Translations under genes and position numbers: made by a program | NCBI RefSeq assembly: GCF_014196525.1 | Contig: NZ_JACIDX010000010.1 | Coordinates: forward strand, 1 to 64,000 | Direction of reading: 5' to 3' | From: Novosphingobium sediminicola | Lineage (GTDB): Bacteria; Pseudomonadota; Alphaproteobacteria; Sphingomonadales; Sphingomonadaceae | Length of the DNA: 64,000 nucleotides | Shown here: positions 52,371-62,306 of the stretch, piece after piece | Layout: every line of letters begins with the position of its first letter | Position numbering within the stretch: position 1 is the first letter of the stretch | The notes under the pieces: generated by a model | What the model was told of the DNA's origin: nothing | Databases searched by the model: none | What the model saw: only the letters and a program-made list of their open reading frames with translations

Positions 52371-53885
52371 GTGACTGCATCCATCATCATAGGCGAGGAA
52401 ACGAACGGCAAAGCGGTGCCGATCGATATCGAGGAACTGCTGGCTACGCGCCTGTTGGTGCAGGGCAATTCGGGTTCGGGAAAATCGCATCTGCTGCGCC
52501 GCTTGCTGGAGGAATCCGCGCCGCTGGTGCAACAGGTCGTGGTCGATCCGGAGGGTGATTTCGTCACGCTGGCCGAGCCGTTTGGTCATATTGTGGTGGA
52601 TGGTGCGGCCTATAATACCAATGACTTGGTGCGGCTTGCTAATCGGGTTCGTCAGCATCGCGCCAGTGTCGTGCTGGCCCTTGATGGGCTGGAGATCGAA
52701 GCGCAGATGCGCTGCGCCGCCACGTTCCTCAATGCGCTCTTCGATGCCCCGCGTGAGATCTGGTATCCCGCGCTGGTGGTGGTCGACGAGGCGCAGATGT
52801 TTGCACCCGCCGCCGCTGGCGATGTGACGGATGAGGTGCGCCGCCTGTCGCTGTCGGCCATGACCAATCTGATGTGTCGCGGGCGTAAGCGCGGCCTTGC
52901 GGGCATCATCGCCACCCAGCGTCTGGCCAAGCTGGCCAAGAATGTCGCGGCCGAAGCGTCGAACTTCCTGATGGGCCGCACTTTCCTCGACATCGATATG
53001 CAGCGCGCCGCCGACCTGCTGGGCATGGATCGGCGTCAGGCCGAGACCATCCGCGATCTGCAACGTGGGCAGTTTCTGGCGCTTGGCCCCGCGATCACGC
53101 GGCGGCCTCTGTCGGTCCGCATCGGGGGCGTGCAAACGCGAAGTCAGGCCGTGTCCACCGGCCTGCTGCCCCCGCCCAGTGTGACGGGCGACGATCTCCA
53201 CGCGCTGCTCCACGCCGCGCCCACGGCGGAGGAACTGGCGGCGGAGGAAACGCCGCTGCTCGCCGGTCTGCCGCGCCCGGATGCCGGCGAATTGATGGAT
53301 CAGATCAGCACCTATGTCATGGCCCCGGCGCCCGGCGAGGAACCGCTGGTCGATGACAGCGGCCCCAACCTGTTTTCCGCCGCCAGCGTTCCTGCGCCGC
53401 CCAGCCTGCCGCCCGAAGAGGTGCAGTCGATCATGGCCGGGATCATGGAGGATATCACCGCCGAGCGTGATTGCACCTATCAGCCGATTTCATCGCTGTT
53501 TCAGGATTTTACCACTCGCTGCCGGATGAAAAAGATCGGTCAGCATGTTGGCGATGCCACTCAGTTCCGCCGTCGCTTTGCTCTGGCCGTGGCGGGTATT
53601 TATCGCCCGACGGACGAAGAATGGGCGCCGCTGCTGCAATTGTCACGCAGCGTGCCCGATGATCTGCTGACGCCGTTCCTTGTCATCGCCCGTGCCGCGA
53701 TGGATGAGGCGCCATGCCCCGATGATGAAGCGTTGGCCCGCGCTTATGGGACGAGTTCGCCCGGACGTATCCGCCGGTTGCTCGAACATCTGGAGAAGTC
53801 GAACCTGATCGTGGTCAAGACCGATTACAGCGGGCGGCGGTCGATCGGGATTCCGGATCTGGGTGTGTCGACGGCGGCGGTTTAA
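52371..53885 (+). CDS. HerA-like/DUF87 ATPase
   Basis: 504 aa from GTG 52371. Walker A is QGNSGSGKSH (about 31-40), Walker B is ALVVVDEAQMFAP (about 136-148), and an arginine-rich segment RGRKRGLAGIIATQRLAKL resembles HerA/FtsK sensor regions. The C-terminal third (about 350-504) is unlike HerA and may hold a DNA-binding winged helix (SPGRIRRLLEHLEKSNLIVV). It probably translocates DNA. The gene stands alone, tightly bracketed by the two inverted repeats (58 bp before, 4 bp after). Confidence 0.82.
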   Translation: MTASIIIGEETNGKAVPIDIEELLATRLLVQGNSGSGKSHLLRRLLEESAPLVQQVVVDPEGDFVTLAEPFGHIVVDGAAYNTNDLVRLANRVRQHRASVVLALDGLEIEAQMRCAATFLNALFDAPREIWYPALVVVDEAQMFAPAAAGDVTDEVRRLSLSAMTNLMCRGRKRGLAGIIATQRLAKLAKNVAAEASNFLMGRTFLDIDMQRAADLLGMDRRQAETIRDLQRGQFLALGPAITRRPLSVRIGGVQTRSQAVSTGLLPPPSVTGDDLHALLHAAPTAEELAAEETPLLAGLPRPDAGELMDQISTYVMAPAPGEEPLVDDSGPNLFSAASVPAPPSLPPEEVQSIMAGIMEDITAERDCTYQPISSLFQDFTTRCRMKKIGQHVGDATQFRRRFALAVAGIYRPTDEEWAPLLQLSRSVPDDLLTPFLVIARAAMDEAPCPDDEALARAYGTSSPGRIRRLLEHLEKSNLIVVKTDYSGRRSIGIPDLGVSTAAV

Positions 53886-53888
53886 AAG

Positions 53889-54110
53889 TCAGAAGGTATG
53901 CGAGGTACTCGTCCCTCGCGCTTCCGTTACTATCGGCGTTGCGCCATGGGTTCGACATTGAGTGCCGGACGCAGCGTTCAAAAATGAAAAGCCTGCAGTG
54001 CCTATCATAGCGCCGCAGGCTTTATTTTCATGATCCACAAGCAAACCTTGCGAACCCAAACCCATTAACGGGATTGCAAAGGGACCGAGTCCCTTTGCCC
54101 GCCGGAGGCA
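53889..54110 (-). repeat. Hairpin-rich repeat, right copy of an inverted pair
   Basis: It begins 4 bp after the ATPase stop and ends 19 bp before the helicase stop. It is inverted relative to 52086-52312. The first stem is lengthened to GCAAAGGGAC-TCG-GTCCCTTTGC. The AAAGCCTGC/GCAGGCTTT stem (about 53989-54023) is kept with different inner bases, which suggests selection for structure. The latter may also end transcription. Confidence 0.85.
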
Positions 54111-54128
54111 TAAGCCCCCGATCACCCC

Positions 54129-55643
54129 TCAGCGACGACGCGCCTTCACATCGACATTTTCCCGCAGCGGATCGAACTGCGAAGCGCCGGTGGCGGCAGG
54201 ACGCGCGCGGCCATGCTGTTCGCGGCGCTCGGCGCGGGCGCGGTCGCCGTCGCGCTGGGTGCGCGAACGCTGGCCATCGCGGGGGGTGTCGCGGCCCGCG
54301 TTGGGGCGGCGGTCATTGTTGCGGCGGCCTTCCTCGCGGCGCCCGCCTTCACGGCCGCCATCGCGGGCCCCGTCACGGCGTCCACCGCCATCGCGGCGGC
54401 CTTCACCCTGAGGACGCCCCTTGATCGCACCATTGTCGCCGGTCCCGCGCTTGGCGGGGGCGGGCAGGCGCGAGGCTTCCTTCTGGAATTCGGGCGGCAG
54501 CGGCATCGGCGTCAGCTTCACGCCGGTCAGGCGCTCGATCCCACGGATGTAGGGGCGTTCGTCCTCGGCGATCAGGCTGATGGCGATGCCATCGGCGCCC
54601 GCGCGCGCGGTGCGGCCGATGCGGTGAACATATTGTTCGGCCACATTGGGGATTTCAAAGTTGAACACGTGGGAAACGCCCGAAACGTCGATCCCGCGCG
54701 CGGCAATGTCGGTGGCGACCAGCACCTTGACCGTGCCGTCGCGAAAGCCCTTGAGAGCGGCGGTGCGCTGGGCCTGGCTCTTTTCGCCATGGATGGCGGC
54801 GGCCGGGATGCCGGCGGGCGTCAGGAAGCGCACAACGCGATCCGCGCCATGCTTGGTGCGGGTGAACACGATGGTGCGGTCGATGCGGTCGGCATCGCCT
54901 TCTTCCTTGGCCAGACCATCGCGCAGCAGGATCGTCAGCAGGGCCTGCTTTTCGGCCTGGTTGATGAAGATCGAGCGCTGTTCAACGCGTTCGGCGGTGG
55001 TGGATTGCGGGGCAACCTCGACCTTGACCGGGTTCTGGATGAACTGCTTGCCCAGTTGCTCGATCGCCTGCGGCATGGTGGCGCTGAAGAACAGGCTCTG
55101 GCGCTGGGGCGGCAACAGGCGGGCAACGCGCTTCAAAGGCACGATGAAGCCCAGATCCATCATCTGGTCGGCTTCGTCCAGCACGAAGATTTCAACGTCG
55201 CGCAGCGTCAGCGCGCGCTGGTCAATAAGGTCGAGCAGGCGGCCCGGCGTCGCCACCAGCACATCGCAGCCCGGCACCAGAGCGCGGGCCTGCTTGCCGG
55301 CGGGAATGCCGCCAAAGATGCACTGAATGTTCAGGCTGACATATTTGGCATAGCCGCGCATGTTGTCGGCGATCTGGGCGGCCAGTTCGCGCGTGGGGCT
55401 GAGCACCAGCATACGGCACGAGGCGGGCTTGCGCGGCTTGGGATCGTTGATCAGGCGGTGCAGCGAGGGCAGCGCGAAGGCCGCCGTCTTGCCGGTGCCG
55501 GTCTGGGCCAGACCCAGCAGGTCGCGCCCTTCGATCAGCGCGGGAATCGACTGGCGCTGGATCGGCGTGGGGTCGTTATAACCCTTGGCCTCCAACGCAC
55601 GCAGCAGGGGTTCGGCAAGGCCAAGCTCGGAAAAATACGACAT
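54129..55643 (-). CDS. DEAD-box ATP-dependent RNA helicase (RhlE-like)
   Basis: 504 aa. All helicase motifs are present: Q-motif YNDPTPIQRQSIP, I AQTGTGKT, Ia PTRELAAQ, II DEAD, III SAT, V TDIAARGID, VI HRIGRTARAG. The C-terminal about 110 residues are Arg/Gly/Asp-rich and disordered, typical of RhlE. It unwinds structured RNA in ribosome assembly or cold adaptation. It is monocistronic, with a 330-bp upstream region. Confidence 0.94.
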   Translation of the reverse strand: MSYFSELGLAEPLLRALEAKGYNDPTPIQRQSIPALIEGRDLLGLAQTGTGKTAAFALPSLHRLINDPKPRKPASCRMLVLSPTRELAAQIADNMRGYAKYVSLNIQCIFGGIPAGKQARALVPGCDVLVATPGRLLDLIDQRALTLRDVEIFVLDEADQMMDLGFIVPLKRVARLLPPQRQSLFFSATMPQAIEQLGKQFIQNPVKVEVAPQSTTAERVEQRSIFINQAEKQALLTILLRDGLAKEEGDADRIDRTIVFTRTKHGADRVVRFLTPAGIPAAAIHGEKSQAQRTAALKGFRDGTVKVLVATDIAARGIDVSGVSHVFNFEIPNVAEQYVHRIGRTARAGADGIAISLIAEDERPYIRGIERLTGVKLTPMPLPPEFQKEASRLPAPAKRGTGDNGAIKGRPQGEGRRDGGGRRDGARDGGREGGRREEGRRNNDRRPNAGRDTPRDGQRSRTQRDGDRARAERREQHGRARPAATGASQFDPLRENVDVKARRR

Positions 55644-55921
55644 GGGAAACTTTCAAACAGGCTTCACAGCGCACACCAGCGTAAGCGGCGCGGCAAGCAG
55701 GGTGGCTCAAAAAGCGCGACCCTGCGTGAGGAGGAAGCGAAAAACGGACTGCAAATCCGTGAGATCCGGGGCGGGCGGCCATAAATGGCTGCCCTCACGC
55801 TGCCCGGTCCTGCGCGCTGCCTCATGCGGCGCGCCGACTTGCTTGGAAATGGCCCATACAGCACGATCAGCCAAATGCCAAGTTTTTTGCGCATTGCAGC
55901 AAAATCGCGGGCGATTCACGC
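55644..55921. other. Non-coding leader/intergenic region of the helicase
   Basis: 278 bp with no supportable ORF. It probably contains the helicase promoter and 5' leader. No specific motif was identified. Confidence 0.35.
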
Positions 55922-55952
55922 AAAAAAGGGGCCGGTTGTGCGCCCGGCCCCC
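55922..55952 (-). terminator. Intrinsic terminator after the TonB-C gene
   Basis: GGGGCCGG-8 nt loop-CCGGCCCC (55928-55951), followed on the minus strand by TTTTTTG. It lies 22 bp past the stop codon. Confidence 0.85.
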
Positions 55953-55973
55953 TCTTGCATCATGGCTTGAATA

Positions 55974-56321
55974 TTATGCCAGCTTCCACGTCATCGGCAC
56001 GGTCAGCGTGGTCGGGCCGGCGGGCGGGGCGGGCACTTTGCCCACCTTGGTGGGGACGGACAGCGCTTCCTTGTCGAGGATCGCCGAGCCCGAACCGGAC
56101 ACGATCTCGGCCTTTTGCACCGCACCATCGGCGCCGATATAGACCTTGACCTTGGCGGTCCCTTCCTCGCCGCGCATCTGGGCGGTCGAGGGATAGGTCT
56201 GTTTCGAGGCGAACATATTGGTGACCGAACGGGTCCAGTCCGACGACTGAGCAAAAGCCGACGTGCTGAGGAGAACAGTGCCGGTCAGGGCGAGCGAGAT
56301 CTTGGCAATAGTCTTGATCAT
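55974..56321 (-). CDS. Secreted TonB C-terminal-domain protein
   Basis: 115 aa. A signal peptide (MIKTIAKISLALTGTVLLST, cut after AFA) is followed by a single TonB C-terminal fold: TYPSTAQMRGEEGTAKVKVY, then IGADGAVQKAEIVSGSG. It lacks the TM anchor and Pro-rich linker of real TonB, so it is a free periplasmic domain. Such proteins are numerous in sphingomonads; role unknown. Confidence 0.85.
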   Translation of the reverse strand: MIKTIAKISLALTGTVLLSTSAFAQSSDWTRSVTNMFASKQTYPSTAQMRGEEGTAKVKVYIGADGAVQKAEIVSGSGSAILDKEALSVPTKVGKVPAPPAGPTTLTVPMTWKLA

Positions 56322-56447
56322 GGTCGGCTTTCTCTTTCCAAACTATTCTTTTCGATGAGCCAATATTGCCGGTAATTGGATAAGGTCGGGCTGATGTTTA
56401 TGCTTTTTGCTACTCTACCATGGTCTTAGGTGGATTTACCGGATCGC

Positions 56448-58358
56448 TTAAAACTCCGACCAGTCGTCCTCTATTTTCAATGCCGTAGCCCCCACCGATG
56501 GCGCACGCCGCGCCGAGAAGGAGGGCAGGGCCAGATCATCCTGATTGACCGGCATCGGCGCGCGCGGTGTGATCGCCTTGCTCTGCGCACGCGCAGGGGT
56601 GCCGCGGCCCGTCCGGTTCATTTCAAACCGGCGCAATTGTTCGACCAACCGCTGCGTTTCGCCCGACAGCGTATGAGTGCTGGCGGTGCTTTGTTCGACC
56701 ATCGAGGCGTTCTGCTGGGTGAACTGATCCATCGAATTCATCATCGCCGAGATTTCCTCGACATTGGACGACTGCTTTTGCGCCGCCTCGGCGATCTGTT
56801 CGACCAGCTCGGAAATCTGCGAGACTTCACCCACGATCTGGCGAAGCGCATCGCCGCTGGCGCTGGCCAGAGCCACGCCGGTCGAGACCTGATCGTTCGA
56901 TGTGGTGATCAGCGCGCGAATGTCCTTGGCCGCGTCCGCGCTGCGTTGAGCCAGAGCGCGCACCTCGTTGGCAACCACGGCAAAGCCCTTGCCCGCATCC
57001 CCAGCACGCGCCGCTTCGACGCCCGCGTTCAGCGCCAAAAGGTTGGTCTGGAACGCGATGCCGTCGATTACGCTGACGATATCGGCCATTTCGCGGCTCG
57101 ACGCTTCGATGGCCTGAAGCCCGTGGACCGCCTGCTCGGCCTGCTGGTCGGCGGCCTCGGCGGTATGGCGCGCCACGGCAAGGCGGCTGCTGGTCTGGCG
57201 GGCATTGTCGGCGGTCACGCGCACGGTGCCGCTGAATTCATTCAATGTGCGGCTGGTTTCGGCAATCGAGCTGGCCTGATGCTCGGTGCGGCGGGCAAGG
57301 TCGCCGCTGGCGGCCGCGATTTCGTCGGTGCCGCGGCGAATGGCGTCGCAACCGTCGACGATCTCGCGCATCACGCTGGCCAACTGGCTCACCGCTTCGT
57401 TGAAATTGACATGGAGCTGGCCCAGGCCGCCCGCGCCATTTTCCGGCACGCGATGCGTCAGGTTGCCGCGCGCCAGTTCGGACAGGCCCGAACCGATGGC
57501 GTCGATGGTGATCTGGGTCTCGCGGGCGCGTTCGAGTTCGGCCTGCGTGCGCTGCTGGTCGGCGGCGAACAGAGCCTTGAAACTGTCGAGCGCGCGGGCA
57601 AGGCTGCCCACTTCATCCTGACGGCCAAGGGCGGGGATTTCGACGTGCATGTCGCCCTGCACCAACCGGCCCACGGCCTCGCTGATCCGGGCAACGGGCC
57701 GCGCGATCGAGACCATCATCAGACCCATCAGCCCCAACGCCACGGCAAGCCCGGCCACCACTGCGCCGATGATGACCTTGCGCCCTTGATCATAAATCGC
57801 GGCCGAACGGGCCGAAGCCGCGCTGGCGCCCTTGGTGTTGAGATCAATGAGGGCCAGCAGATCATCCTCGACCGTGTAGAAGGCGGTCAGGGAATCGCCG
57901 TCGAACATCGCCTTGGCCGCCGCCGCATCGCTGTTCGACAGGTTCAGCAATTGCTCGTTCTGGCCCAGATAGGTCTGCCAATCACCTTTCAGCTTGGCAA
58001 AGGCGGATTTTTCCTCCGGGCTCTGACTCAGCTTGGCGGCATCTTCCATGCGGGTGGCAATGGCGGTCTGGGCCGCGCGCATCAGCTTGGCCTGACGGGT
58101 CTTCATCCCCTCGGCGCTGGCGCCGACATGGGCGCTCTGTTTGATGCGATATTGCGAGACGAAGGCGTGCACATCGCCCAGCGCCTGCGAGCCGGGCAGC
58201 CAGCGCTCGCGCAATTCGGTCGAGATCGCGTTGACCTCGCCCAGTTTGACCACTGCAAAGGACCCCATCGCGGCCATGACCGCCAGAAGGATTGCAAAAG
58301 CGGCCAGAAACTTGGCCGAAATACCCATACGCAACAAGGCAGATCTCCCCCGCGTCAT
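56448..58358 (-). CDS. Methyl-accepting chemotaxis protein
   Basis: 636 aa; ATG 58328 (MGISAKF) is an alternative start. It has TM1 (about 12-35), a four-helix periplasmic sensor (4HB_MCP, about 40-190) and TM2 (about 192-215), then HAMP and a long signalling hairpin with [20 protein letters not shown] (kinase-contact tip, about 430-450). There is no C-terminal CheR pentapeptide. It signals to CheA; the ligand is unknown. Confidence 0.93.
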   Translation of the reverse strand: MTRGRSALLRMGISAKFLAAFAILLAVMAAMGSFAVVKLGEVNAISTELRERWLPGSQALGDVHAFVSQYRIKQSAHVGASAEGMKTRQAKLMRAAQTAIATRMEDAAKLSQSPEEKSAFAKLKGDWQTYLGQNEQLLNLSNSDAAAAKAMFDGDSLTAFYTVEDDLLALIDLNTKGASAASARSAAIYDQGRKVIIGAVVAGLAVALGLMGLMMVSIARPVARISEAVGRLVQGDMHVEIPALGRQDEVGSLARALDSFKALFAADQQRTQAELERARETQITIDAIGSGLSELARGNLTHRVPENGAGGLGQLHVNFNEAVSQLASVMREIVDGCDAIRRGTDEIAAASGDLARRTEHQASSIAETSRTLNEFSGTVRVTADNARQTSSRLAVARHTAEAADQQAEQAVHGLQAIEASSREMADIVSVIDGIAFQTNLLALNAGVEAARAGDAGKGFAVVANEVRALAQRSADAAKDIRALITTSNDQVSTGVALASASGDALRQIVGEVSQISELVEQIAEAAQKQSSNVEEISAMMNSMDQFTQQNASMVEQSTASTHTLSGETQRLVEQLRRFEMNRTGRGTPARAQSKAITPRAPMPVNQDDLALPSFSARRAPSVGATALKIEDDWSEF

Positions 58359-58517
58359 TCATGAAGATGCGAAGGAATGCTTTTCTCTCTATTTAGTCAG
58401 CATTTGGGCTTATGGGTTGATCCGAAATCTTACCTATCGCAGCGGCATAAAGTGTCGATTTCGGTTTACGATAATGGGGCGATTGCCGCGCCCGGCGCGC
58501 TGGTATAGGGCCAATGC

Positions 58518-59051
58518 ATGACTGCCAGCATCACCATTCGCCCCGCCAGCGCCGACGATGTTCCCGCGTTGGCCGCGCTCAAACTGCATTGTTTCCGCGA
58601 TACGTTCGGGCCAACCGGCTTTGCCATTCCCTATCCGCCCGCCGATCTGGCCCTGTTTGAGGCCGATTCCTATGGCGAGCCGACCGTGGCGCGCGAACTG
58701 GCCGATCCGGCCCATCGCACATGGGTGGTGCAGGACGCGGATGGCGCGCTGATCGCCTATGTCCATATCGGGCCGAGCAAATTGCCGCATCCCGAACGCG
58801 AGGATGGCGATGGCGAGCTTTATCAGCTCTATCTGCGCCGCGAGGCGCAAGGCGCAGGGCTGGGCAAGCAATTGCTCGATCTGGCGCTGGATGAACTGGC
58901 CTCATGGGGCCGCCCGATCTGGATCGGCGTGTGGCAAGGCAATCTGAAGGCCCAGCATGTCTATGCCGGGCGCGGGTTTGAGATCGTGGGCGAGTATAAA
59001 TTTGCCGTGGGCGATTGGCGCGACGAAGAATTCATCATGCGCCGGAAATAA
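58518..59051 (+). CDS. GNAT-family N-acetyltransferase
   Basis: 177 aa. The acetyl-CoA motif is in LYLRREAQGAGLGKQLLDLA (Q/R-x-x-G-x-G/A), and ENPKA-like GVWQGNLKAQHVYAGRGFEIV follows. It acetylates an amine on a small molecule or protein; substrate unknown. A bidirectional terminator follows the stop codon. Confidence 0.9.
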   Translation: MTASITIRPASADDVPALAALKLHCFRDTFGPTGFAIPYPPADLALFEADSYGEPTVARELADPAHRTWVVQDADGALIAYVHIGPSKLPHPEREDGDGELYQLYLRREAQGAGLGKQLLDLALDELASWGRPIWIGVWQGNLKAQHVYAGRGFEIVGEYKFAVGDWRDEEFIMRRK

Positions 59052-59085
59052 AAAGGGCGGAAGGTTTTGCCCTCCGCCCTTTGAA
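59052..59085. terminator. Bidirectional terminator between convergent genes
   Basis: AAAGGGCGGA (59052-59061) pairs with TCCGCCCTTT (59073-59082). A and T runs flank both sides. It separates the GNAT gene (+) from ggt (-). Confidence 0.8.
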
Positions 59086-59087
59086 TC

Positions 59088-60836
59088 TCAGAACCCGCGG
59101 GCGACCCCCTCGCGGCGCGGATCGGCTCCGCCTTCATAGCCCTTGGCGCGGCGCACGATTACATGCAGCCCCGAATTTTCCCCCCGCGCGGTCAACAGCG
59201 GCAGGCCCTTGGCGGCCAAGGCATCGGCTACCGGCGCGGGGAACGTATCGGCGCTGAAAATATCGCCGCGCGCCACCAGATTGGGCAGGCTGATCGCATC
59301 CTGCGGCTTCATTCCCCAATCGAGCATGCCCACCAGCGCCTTGATATTATAGGCGATGATCGATGTGCCGCCGGGCGAACCCACGGCCAGTTCGAAATTG
59401 CGCTTTGGCGTCAGCACGATGGCGGGCGCCATGCTCGAACGCGGCCGCTTGCCCGGCGCCACGGCATTGGCCGCAGGCGTGCCATCGGCATCGGTGGTGC
59501 TGAAGGAGAAGTCGGTCAACTGGTTGTTGAGGAAGAACCCGTCCACCATCCGGCCCGAACCAAAGATGCTTTCCACCGTGGTGGTCATCGACACCACATT
59601 GCCCGCCGTGTCCACGATCACCATATGCGTGGTGCCGCCCGGCTCATGGGTGGCGTCCTTGCCCACCTTGGGCGCATCCTTGGGCATGCCGAAGGTGACG
59701 GGCTGGATCGTCTCGCCGATCAACTTGGCCCGCTCGGCAATATAATCGGGCGCCAGCAGGCCGGTGGGGAAGGGCACAAAGGCCGGATCACCTTCATACC
59801 GGTCGCGGTCGGCATAGGCGAGGCGGCTTGCCTGCGCGATCTGCAGCCAGCCCTTGGGGTCCTGCGCATTGCGCGTGGCAATGTCGGTATGCGCCAGCAT
59901 GCCCATCGCCTCCTGCACCGCCACGCCGCCCGAGGGCGCCTGCGGGGTGCAGATCAGATGGGTGCGATAGGGCATGCAAAGCCCCTCGGTCTTGCGCGGC
60001 TTATACGCGGCCAGATCGGCCAGCGTCATCGTGCTGGGCAGCGTGCCGCTCGTCACCTTGGCGACGATCTTTTCGGCCACCGGGCCGGTCAGCAGCCCCT
60101 TGGAACCCTGCGCGGCAATACGGTCAAGCGTGGCGGCATAGGCCTTGTTCACGATATGCTCGCCCGCCTGATAGGGCGTGCCGTCGGCCTTGTGGAAATA
60201 GGCCTGGGCATCGGCGCCCTTGGCCTGCGGAGCCTGGCTGACGATGGCGCGGGCCAGCTTGCCCGTGACCTCGAAACCATCGCTGGCCAGCTTGTGCGCC
60301 TCGCCAAACAACTGGTTCCATTTCAGGCGGCCATGCTCTTTCTGCGCCATTTCCAGCATGGCGATAGCGCCCGGAACGCCCGTGGCGATCCCGCCCACCA
60401 CGGCCACGGGGAAGGGCAGCAGCTTGCCGTCGGGGCCGTAGAACTGGCGCGGGCTGGCCCCCTTGGGCGCCACTTCGCGCCCGTCATAGGCGATGACCTG
60501 CTTGGTCTTGGCGTCATAATAGAGCAGGAAAGAACCGCCCCCCAGACCCGAACTTTCCGGCTCGACCAGACCCAGCACCGCCTGCACCGCGACCGCTGCG
60601 TCCACCGCGCTGCCGCCCTTTTGCAGGATGCGCAGGCCCGTTTGCACCGCCAGCGGATTGGCCGCCGAAATCATGGCATGGCTGGCAAAACCGGCCTTGG
60701 CGTCGCCCTTGGCCGGGGCAACGGTGATCGGGGCGGCAGGTGCCGGCCGGGCGTTGGCCACGATGGGCAGCGCGCAAAGGGCGAGCGAGGCGGCGCCGAT
60801 GCGGAACAGCGCGCGGCAAGAAAGCATTACAGACAA
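59088..60836 (-). CDS. ggt: Gamma-glutamyltransferase
   Basis: 582 aa. A signal peptide (MLSCRALFRIGAASLALCA) leads into the Ntn-hydrolase GGT fold. The autoprocessing threonine is in EPGGTTHMVIVD. EMAQKEHGRLKWNQLF, STMTLADLAAYKPR and QAPSGGVAVQEAMGML match GGT. It cleaves glutathione's gamma-glutamyl bond in the periplasm. The length is normal. It is divergent from the PilZ gene. Confidence 0.94.
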   Translation of the reverse strand: MSVMLSCRALFRIGAASLALCALPIVANARPAPAAPITVAPAKGDAKAGFASHAMISAANPLAVQTGLRILQKGGSAVDAAVAVQAVLGLVEPESSGLGGGSFLLYYDAKTKQVIAYDGREVAPKGASPRQFYGPDGKLLPFPVAVVGGIATGVPGAIAMLEMAQKEHGRLKWNQLFGEAHKLASDGFEVTGKLARAIVSQAPQAKGADAQAYFHKADGTPYQAGEHIVNKAYAATLDRIAAQGSKGLLTGPVAEKIVAKVTSGTLPSTMTLADLAAYKPRKTEGLCMPYRTHLICTPQAPSGGVAVQEAMGMLAHTDIATRNAQDPKGWLQIAQASRLAYADRDRYEGDPAFVPFPTGLLAPDYIAERAKLIGETIQPVTFGMPKDAPKVGKDATHEPGGTTHMVIVDTAGNVVSMTTTVESIFGSGRMVDGFFLNNQLTDFSFSTTDADGTPAANAVAPGKRPRSSMAPAIVLTPKRNFELAVGSPGGTSIIAYNIKALVGMLDWGMKPQDAISLPNLVARGDIFSADTFPAPVADALAAKGLPLLTARGENSGLHVIVRRAKGYEGGADPRREGVARGF

Positions 60837-61036
60837 GATGATACTCCGGGATTGTAATCCATGGCCTTGGCCCCGGTGTTTGCGCTTTGGCGGGCAAAGT
60901 CAAAGGGGCTTTTTGCGCATGCTGATGAATTATCTTTCACGATTGCTGCCTTGACGGGCGGCGGTGGCGGAAATTTGCGGCGCCGGGCCAAGTGAAAACG
61001 AAAGGTTAACCAGCGTTCCGCTATGCTACCTATGCC

Positions 61037-61393
61037 ATGCGATCCCGCCAGACCAACCGACAGGCCATCCGAAGGCCGCTGACCATGTCGGCCCGCTGCC
61101 GCCTGATGAGCGGTTTGCAGGATAATGTCACGGTCAGCGACCTTTCCACCCATGGTTGCCGGATCACCACGCGCACGCTTTCGCTTGCCGTGGGGACGCG
61201 GGTGATGCTCAAGCTGGACGGGCTGGAGGCGATCAGTTGCACGGTGCGCTGGGTGGAAAGCGGTCAGTGCGGGCTGCAATTCGAACGCCCGATCTATGAA
61301 CCCGTGGTCGAGCATCTGTGCCGCCTGCATGTGCAGATGAACGGCGAGGTGCAGGATTATCGCGCCCGCACGCGGGGCGTTTGTTCGGGATAA
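61037..61393 (+). CDS. PilZ-domain protein
   Basis: 118 aa. The c-di-GMP-binding motifs are present: RQAIRR (R-x-x-x-R type, residues 8-13) and DLSTHGCRI (D/N-x-S-x-x-G). The rest is the PilZ beta-barrel. It is a stand-alone receptor that probably relays c-di-GMP to motility or envelope functions. A 200-bp divergent promoter region separates it from ggt. It converges on the NUDIX gene. Confidence 0.9.
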   Translation: MRSRQTNRQAIRRPLTMSARCRLMSGLQDNVTVSDLSTHGCRITTRTLSLAVGTRVMLKLDGLEAISCTVRWVESGQCGLQFERPIYEPVVEHLCRLHVQMNGEVQDYRARTRGVCSG

Positions 61394-61396
61394 GGC

Positions 61397-62161
61397 CTAT
61401 CCGCGCCGCGCCGCGCTGAAGGGCATGGCGGTGATCGGATAGCCCAGACCTTCAGGGATCGTCAGCCATTCCTCGCCGTCGCGCATCATGCGGCGGGCGC
61501 TGATGGGGGCGATGGGGTGGGCTTTGGCATCGGCTGCCGCCTGATGGAAATCGGCGAATTGCGCGAGCCGTTCCAGATTGAGCAGGGTCGGCAGGATGAT
61601 CTTGAGCGTGCCTTGCGCCGCGCCGCTCAGGCTGTCGCGGGCGCTTTGCCAGAAAAGACGACTGTTTTCCGTGGCATCCACCGCCAGATTGACCGCGCCG
61701 GTGCCGATGTTGGCCAGATAAAAGCGAGTGTCAAATCCTCCGACACTCTCGCGCCGCCAGCGGGCAAAGGGTGTCAGCGCCTCCAGATTCAGCGCCAGAC
61801 CGAGGCGGGAGAGGACATCGCCCATCGCCCCGCCTGATTGCAGGATCGTGCGCGCGGCGACGGCTTCGTCATAATTCAGCCCGCGCGTGAAGCCCAAACC
61901 AAGCCCGGTTTCCTCCAGCGTTTCGCGGATCGCGGCGATGCGTGCGGCAATGTCGGTCGGTTCCTCGTTCGTCAGGCTTTGCGCCAGTTCGATGTCCTGC
62001 GGGTCGACCTTGCCGCCGGGAAAAACCGTGGCCCCGGCGGCAAAACGCATGGCTTCTGAACGTTCAACCATCAGCAGTTCGGGCGGCTTTTCCGCAACGC
62101 TCTGGCGAAAGATGACCAAGGTGGCTGCGGGGCGCAGGATGATGGGCGGGCTGGAATCCAT
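61397..62161 (-). CDS. NUDIX-family hydrolase
   Basis: 254 aa from MDSSPPIILRP (62161); an earlier ATG at 62242 is in frame. The Nudix-type box is GGKVDPQ...AAIRETLEETGLGLG (roughly residues 48-85) with the RExxEETG helix. It hydrolyses a nucleoside-diphosphate-linked compound; substrate unknown. The extended C-terminal domain resembles NUDT19-like/CoA-pyrophosphatase relatives. Confidence 0.88.
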   Translation of the reverse strand: MDSSPPIILRPAATLVIFRQSVAEKPPELLMVERSEAMRFAAGATVFPGGKVDPQDIELAQSLTNEEPTDIAARIAAIRETLEETGLGLGFTRGLNYDEAVAARTILQSGGAMGDVLSRLGLALNLEALTPFARWRRESVGGFDTRFYLANIGTGAVNLAVDATENSRLFWQSARDSLSGAAQGTLKIILPTLLNLERLAQFADFHQAAADAKAHPIAPISARRMMRDGEEWLTIPEGLGYPITAMPFSAARRG

Positions 62162-62280
62162 GTTCTTTTGATAGGGCGCGAATGGGGCTTGGCAAGAGGT
62201 GTCGGGGAAATTGACAGTCTGGGCCGGGAATGGGTGATGCACTCGATTGAATATGGCCGAAATCTCACGATTTCTAAAAC

Positions 62281-62296
62281 TGGCACGGGCTATGCA
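62281..62296 (+). promoter_or_regulatory. Sigma-54-like promoter
   Basis: TGGCACG with GG at 62282-62283 and GC at 62294-62295, spaced by exactly 10 nt (GG-N10-GC), with TGGCAC and TGCA as in the RpoN consensus. It would start transcription near 62307, at the putative small RNA. No upstream activator site was identified. Confidence 0.55.
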
Positions 62297-62306
62297 TAAA
62301 GGGTTG

